Shown here piece by piece: positions 60,561 through 64,000 of a stretch of DNA of 64,000 bases; positions within the stretch are counted from its first letter, which is position 1, and each line of letters begins with the position of its first letter. The stretch is from Agrocybe praecox. Taxonomy: Eukaryota; Basidiomycota; Agaricomycetes; Agaricales; Agrocybaceae. The stretch lies in contig OZ024848.1 of assembly GCA_964017145.1 (NCBI GenBank), positions 384,501 to 448,500 of the forward strand. The letters are read 5' to 3'. The position numbers and the translations under genes were made by a program. The notes beneath the pieces are model-generated. The model did no database searches. It worked only from the letters and a program-made list of their open reading frames with translations, and was not told the DNA's origin.

Positions 60561-60753
60561 GAGGAACAGAGACGTTTTAGTAGAGGTGACTTTTTGTGAC
60601 GCCAACTTAGAAAAAAAACGCGTTTTGTGTCGCGTCTGCTTTCGTCAAGTGGCCACAACACCTTGAGATGCTCGGTAGCTCATTTTTTGAGTAGTTCAAA
60701 CTCATGTATTTGTATGACAGTTAAATATATGTGATTTAAATTTATAATTAATA

Positions 60754-63287
60754 CTATTGGGATGGAGGAACTGGGCTACTGCTCCTGCCTGCACTCGAAG
60801 AAGGGTACTGTGGAGGATACATAAGGGTTGGATTACTGTAGTAAGAGTACTGGTAATAATAGGGTGTATGATGTAGTACAGCAGGACTAGAAGAAGAAGC
60901 TACTGTTGAACTTGAAGGAGTGGCCGGAAATGATGTGTAGCCTGGATTATACCGAGGAGGGTAATAACCAGCCGGGTAAGGATTGAACTGAATAGGCATG
61001 TTAAATGGCTGATGATATTGTATTCGAGAAACGGGTGCTGGAGTTGATGGTGGAGGGAGATGCTGAGGTATGCTGATTGATGTTGACTGTCTTGTTGGTG
61101 TCGACGGTCTGACAGGTGTGTGAACGGTTACGGCAGACGTCTTGGCTCGTTTCGAAATGGGCTGTTGTTGGTCAGCAACCACCACTCCTTGTTTTGCTCG
61201 CACTACCTTTGCTTTCGGAATCACTGGAGCAAAGGATGCATTCTGAATGCACTCCAAAAGCTCATCACCGTATCTCCCAAACCATGCCCAACACCAAGGA
61301 CTCGTTCCAGTTGACTCAATTGAGTGATTGGTCCGACTGATGCTAGCTTTTCCATCATGCTATGACCGAGAATTGCATCGGCACTGAACACTGCATCCTT
61401 GAAGTCACGGCGCCAAATTTTCATCCGCCATGCATCAATGGCAGTCTTCGCCTCTTTGTTCACATCACCATAAACGATGGGTGCTTTTCGTCTATTGACT
61501 GGAGGTGGTGACGGACGGGTGCGGTCTAAGAGCACAGGATCACAATTATCACAGCATGGGACAGTCGGACCTGAGCATTTACGGATACAGGTGAGTAAAT
61601 TGAATGTTCTAACTTCCGAGAGATGTGGTGTACTTACGTGCAATGTCATTGCCGTAGATCTTTGTTAAAATAGCTCGACGACACGATGTTGACTGGACTA
61701 GGCCATACAGACCTTCGTCGACTGCAAGTAAGTCAATTGGCACATCGACAGGGTGCACAATATCTAACGCGCTGCCTGCAGAACCCCCTCGTAGGATACC
61801 GTGTGCTTTGCTATAGCTCTTGTCCTTCGCTTTGCGGTAAGTGGCTGATTGTCGCACCGTGTTCTTTCGTTTTGTCTCTTTGTTTGAATCTGGCGGTTTG
61901 TCTAGGTCGGCTTCATAAACTGATTTTTCAACCAGTAGAACAGCAAGCCTTGTACGTCCTGGTCCTCGTGCAGCGCGTCCTGCTCTTTGAACAAATGACG
62001 ATACTGTCGCAGGTAATTTCCATTGGACGACAACATCTATATCATGTATGTTACATCCCTTAAAATTTCATGAGTTAAACTGGTTTATATGTGTCTGAAC
62101 ATCGCTCTTACCATTCCAGCAGCATCTGTGCATACCAAGATTCGTACAAATCCTGCCTTAAAGAGGTCCATCACTGTGGTACGATATTCTCTCGACATTG
62201 TAGCGTTGTACGGCCGAATCAACCCTTGGCCTCGCAGCTCCGGTGGCAAACATATTTCCAGATGGTCAACAATTAATGTTCCGTCGGAAGTCGAGTCTGA
62301 GTAGATGAATGCCTTGGGAATGTCGGATGAGCTGGTAATTCCGTTCGGGATAAGGAAGTCGAGATCGGTATAGGTGTTCATTGCATTCTGTATTGCCCGT
62401 ACTACAAGTGACACGTTAGGTCTGTCATTCCCTATGTTTAAAAAAATGTGATCGTTGTTGAAGTGTAATTTTGCTAGAACATCCCGTCGCACTCGTGATG
62501 GCAATGTAGCAGACATTGCAACAAAGGGTGTCCCTTTTGGAAGCAGGTGACGAACGATACCTAGTGTGCCATATTTCTTACGGAAGCTTGAACCCCAGTG
62601 CGACACTACATGAGCTTCGTCGACCACGACAGAAAGTATCCGCTGCGCCATTTCGGGACTTCGCAAGACATGTTTAATGAACTTTTTTGAAAGCATCATT
62701 TCTGGCGACAGAATAACAATCTGCCATTTCCCTGTTACGATGTCCTATATCAATGTATGTTTTTATTTTGCTATTCATTGTCTCGACAGTGTTGAATTAC
62801 TGACCGTCATAATCTCCTTTGTGCAGCCGCCGTACATGCTATTAACTGCAACAGCCTGTAAATGAAATTCATCGCCAAATGTTTTCACCTAATTTTTCTA
62901 TTAGTACACTAGGGAGTCCCCAAGTAAACATAAAGCGGTACTTACCTGTTCTTCTTGTAATGCGATTAAAGGTGATACCAAAAATGTCACCATTCCTTTT
63001 GTCTTTTCGTGTGCATATGGACCTGCCACCACAGCCGTCTTCCCACATCCTGTGCCTGCATGGATTAAAACATCCTTTCGTTCAAGCTGACATGTAATTG
63101 CATCAACCTGAAAAGAGCGAGGTATGTGATCCCACTTGAACTTTTCTATGATTTTTTGTTGAATATCCTTCAGTTCGTTGTCCCGGAGGCCTTTCCATGC
63201 CTGCCTTCCCAAGTGGCCTAGCTTCTTCTTTGGCTTTTTCTTCTTGTGAACGTTGACAGTATTTCGTTGAGAGAGAAGCCCAGTCAT
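60754..63287 (-). CDS. RecQ-like DEAH-box DNA helicase, tail frameshifted
   Basis: A superfamily 2 helicase. Start MTGLLSQRNTVNVHKKKKPK; FQVDAITCQLERKDVLIHAG leads into Walker A GTGCGKT. LVSPLIALQEEQ, SVVVDEAHVVSHWGSSFRK (DEAH box), VAMSATLPSRVRRD, AFIYSDSTSDGTLIVDHLE, ILVCTDAAGM^GCNIHDIDVVVQWK and FVQRAGRAARGPGRTRLAVL (motif VI) follow. A Cys cluster PCCDNCDP is the RecQ-type zinc site. Five introns keep frame. Near 61280-61300 the frame breaks: the ORF ends in MHPLLQ (61221), while the expected WFGRYGDELLECIQNASFA and a long Pro/Ser/Tyr-rich tail to 60754 lie in another frame. The type is repeatedly found in basidiomycete mobile or subtelomeric DNA (established), not the housekeeping RecQ. 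Confidence 0.8.
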
Positions 63288-63399
63288 GGAAGTAAAGAAG
63301 CAAAATAGAAAGTATCGACCTCCGATCACTAGTACCAATCTGTAAAGATGATTACGAATCATAGAAAATTACTGAACTTACTTTCTCTTCTGTTCGACA

Positions 63400-64000
63400 A
63401 TGCCAAATTCCAGCGAATATGTTTATTCTTCTCCCGCAAAACTTCATATCCACAATTCCGATCACCTCAGCGAGACTCCTCGTCCGATACCAAGTCTCAC
63501 TCATAATTACAACTGGAGTGACTCTGATCTCACCTCACTGCCTGGTTCATCTTCACCTGCCAGTGGCACACCATTCTCTCCTCGCACACCCTTGAATGAT
63601 ACGAACCAACCACATTTATCCTCGAGTGGCCCAATTCGGTCCAGCCCATGTATTGGACGGGATATAGCCACACGAAAGACACAACTGAAGAAGAAGGCGC
63701 ACAACCGAAGAAAAGCGACCAATCTCAAGAAGCATGAAATGAAGCAAGCCGAGCAAAGTAAACTCGAGAAGACTGCACGACAAGCTCAAATAACGAATCT
63801 TGAAGAAGTTATCAGAGTAATGCAAAGCATGAATCTGAAGCTTTGGGATTTCCTTGAATATATATTCAACCCCGAAAATGGACAGGGCAAGATTCGGTAC
63901 AACCAGTTCTTCGCAACAGAAAGCAATGTGTCTGCTCTTTTGGACTGGTGGGTATCAAAAAGCAACAGCGAGACAGGACGGCAACATGTTATATCTTGGA
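63400..64000 (+). CDS. Coiled-coil protein of mobile-element type, 3' end beyond window
   Basis: The frame is open from ATG 63400 to the last base (200 codons): MPNSSEYVYSSPAKLHIHNS, a Ser/Pro-rich region, a strongly basic stretch (TRKTQLKKKAHNRRKATNLK), a coiled-coil-like run (KLEKTARQAQITNLEEVIRV) and LWDFLEYIFNPENGQGKIRY with FFATESNVSALLDWWVSK. The LWDFLEYxF block resembles the head of large repetitive basidiomycete proteins (DUF6589-like); this is from memory and needs checking. It diverges from the helicase gene, with only about 110 bases between their starts. Confidence 0.6.
   Translation, partial: MPNSSEYVYSSPAKLHIHNSDHLSETPRPIPSLTHNYNWSDSDLTSLPGSSSPASGTPFSPRTPLNDTNQPHLSSSGPIRSSPCIGRDIATRKTQLKKKAHNRRKATNLKKHEMKQAEQSKLEKTARQAQITNLEEVIRVMQSMNLKLWDFLEYIFNPENGQGKIRYNQFFATESNVSALLDWWVSKSNSETGRQHVISW

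Overview
The window is nuclear DNA of a filamentous basidiomycete, most likely a plant-matter-decaying member of the Agaricomycetes. Genes are cut by many 45-75 nt GT-AG introns. There are two GH7 cellobiohydrolases with fungal CBM1 domains. Two basidiomycete-expanded seven-helix membrane families are present, one of the DUF6533 type. All calls come from reading translations and splice signals by eye; nothing was searched.

Layout. 1-7.5 kb: the 3' part of a cytochrome P450, a stand-alone adenylation-domain (NRPS-like) gene and a short-chain dehydrogenase, which together look like a small secondary-metabolism cluster. 7.5-9.1 kb: a dispersed repeat copy and a 419-bp MITE with ~70-bp terminal inverted repeats and a TA target duplication. 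10-14.3 kb: three tandem paralogues for secreted histidine-phosphatase-fold proteins that seem to have lost the catalytic histidines. 14.8-18.8 kb: two related seven-helix genes on the minus strand, the second broken by a nonsense codon. 20.9-33.4 kb: mostly housekeeping content, namely a fungal membrane protein of unknown role, an MCT-type MFS transporter, histidinol-phosphatase (HIS2), a small Cys-rich protein and exportin CSE1. 33.5-40.6 kb: a decayed, gene-poor tract with two broken single-pass membrane protein genes, a frameshifted F-box gene and several repeats.

40.6-55 kb: two nearly identical GH7 genes face each other about 8.5 kb apart. Around and between them lie two intact DUF6533 genes, one broken DUF6533 gene, an unknown five-exon gene whose introns are all phase 1, and CDC20. 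57.7-58.8 kb: a divergent pair made of a small conserved protein and a CYSTM-like Cys-rich membrane peptide. 59.6-64 kb: nested inverted repeats around a tRNA-like Pol III unit, then a RecQ-like DEAH helicase on the minus strand, divergent from a coiled-coil open frame that runs off the window. This last block looks like one end of a large basidiomycete mobile unit and is the best candidate for something poorly described.
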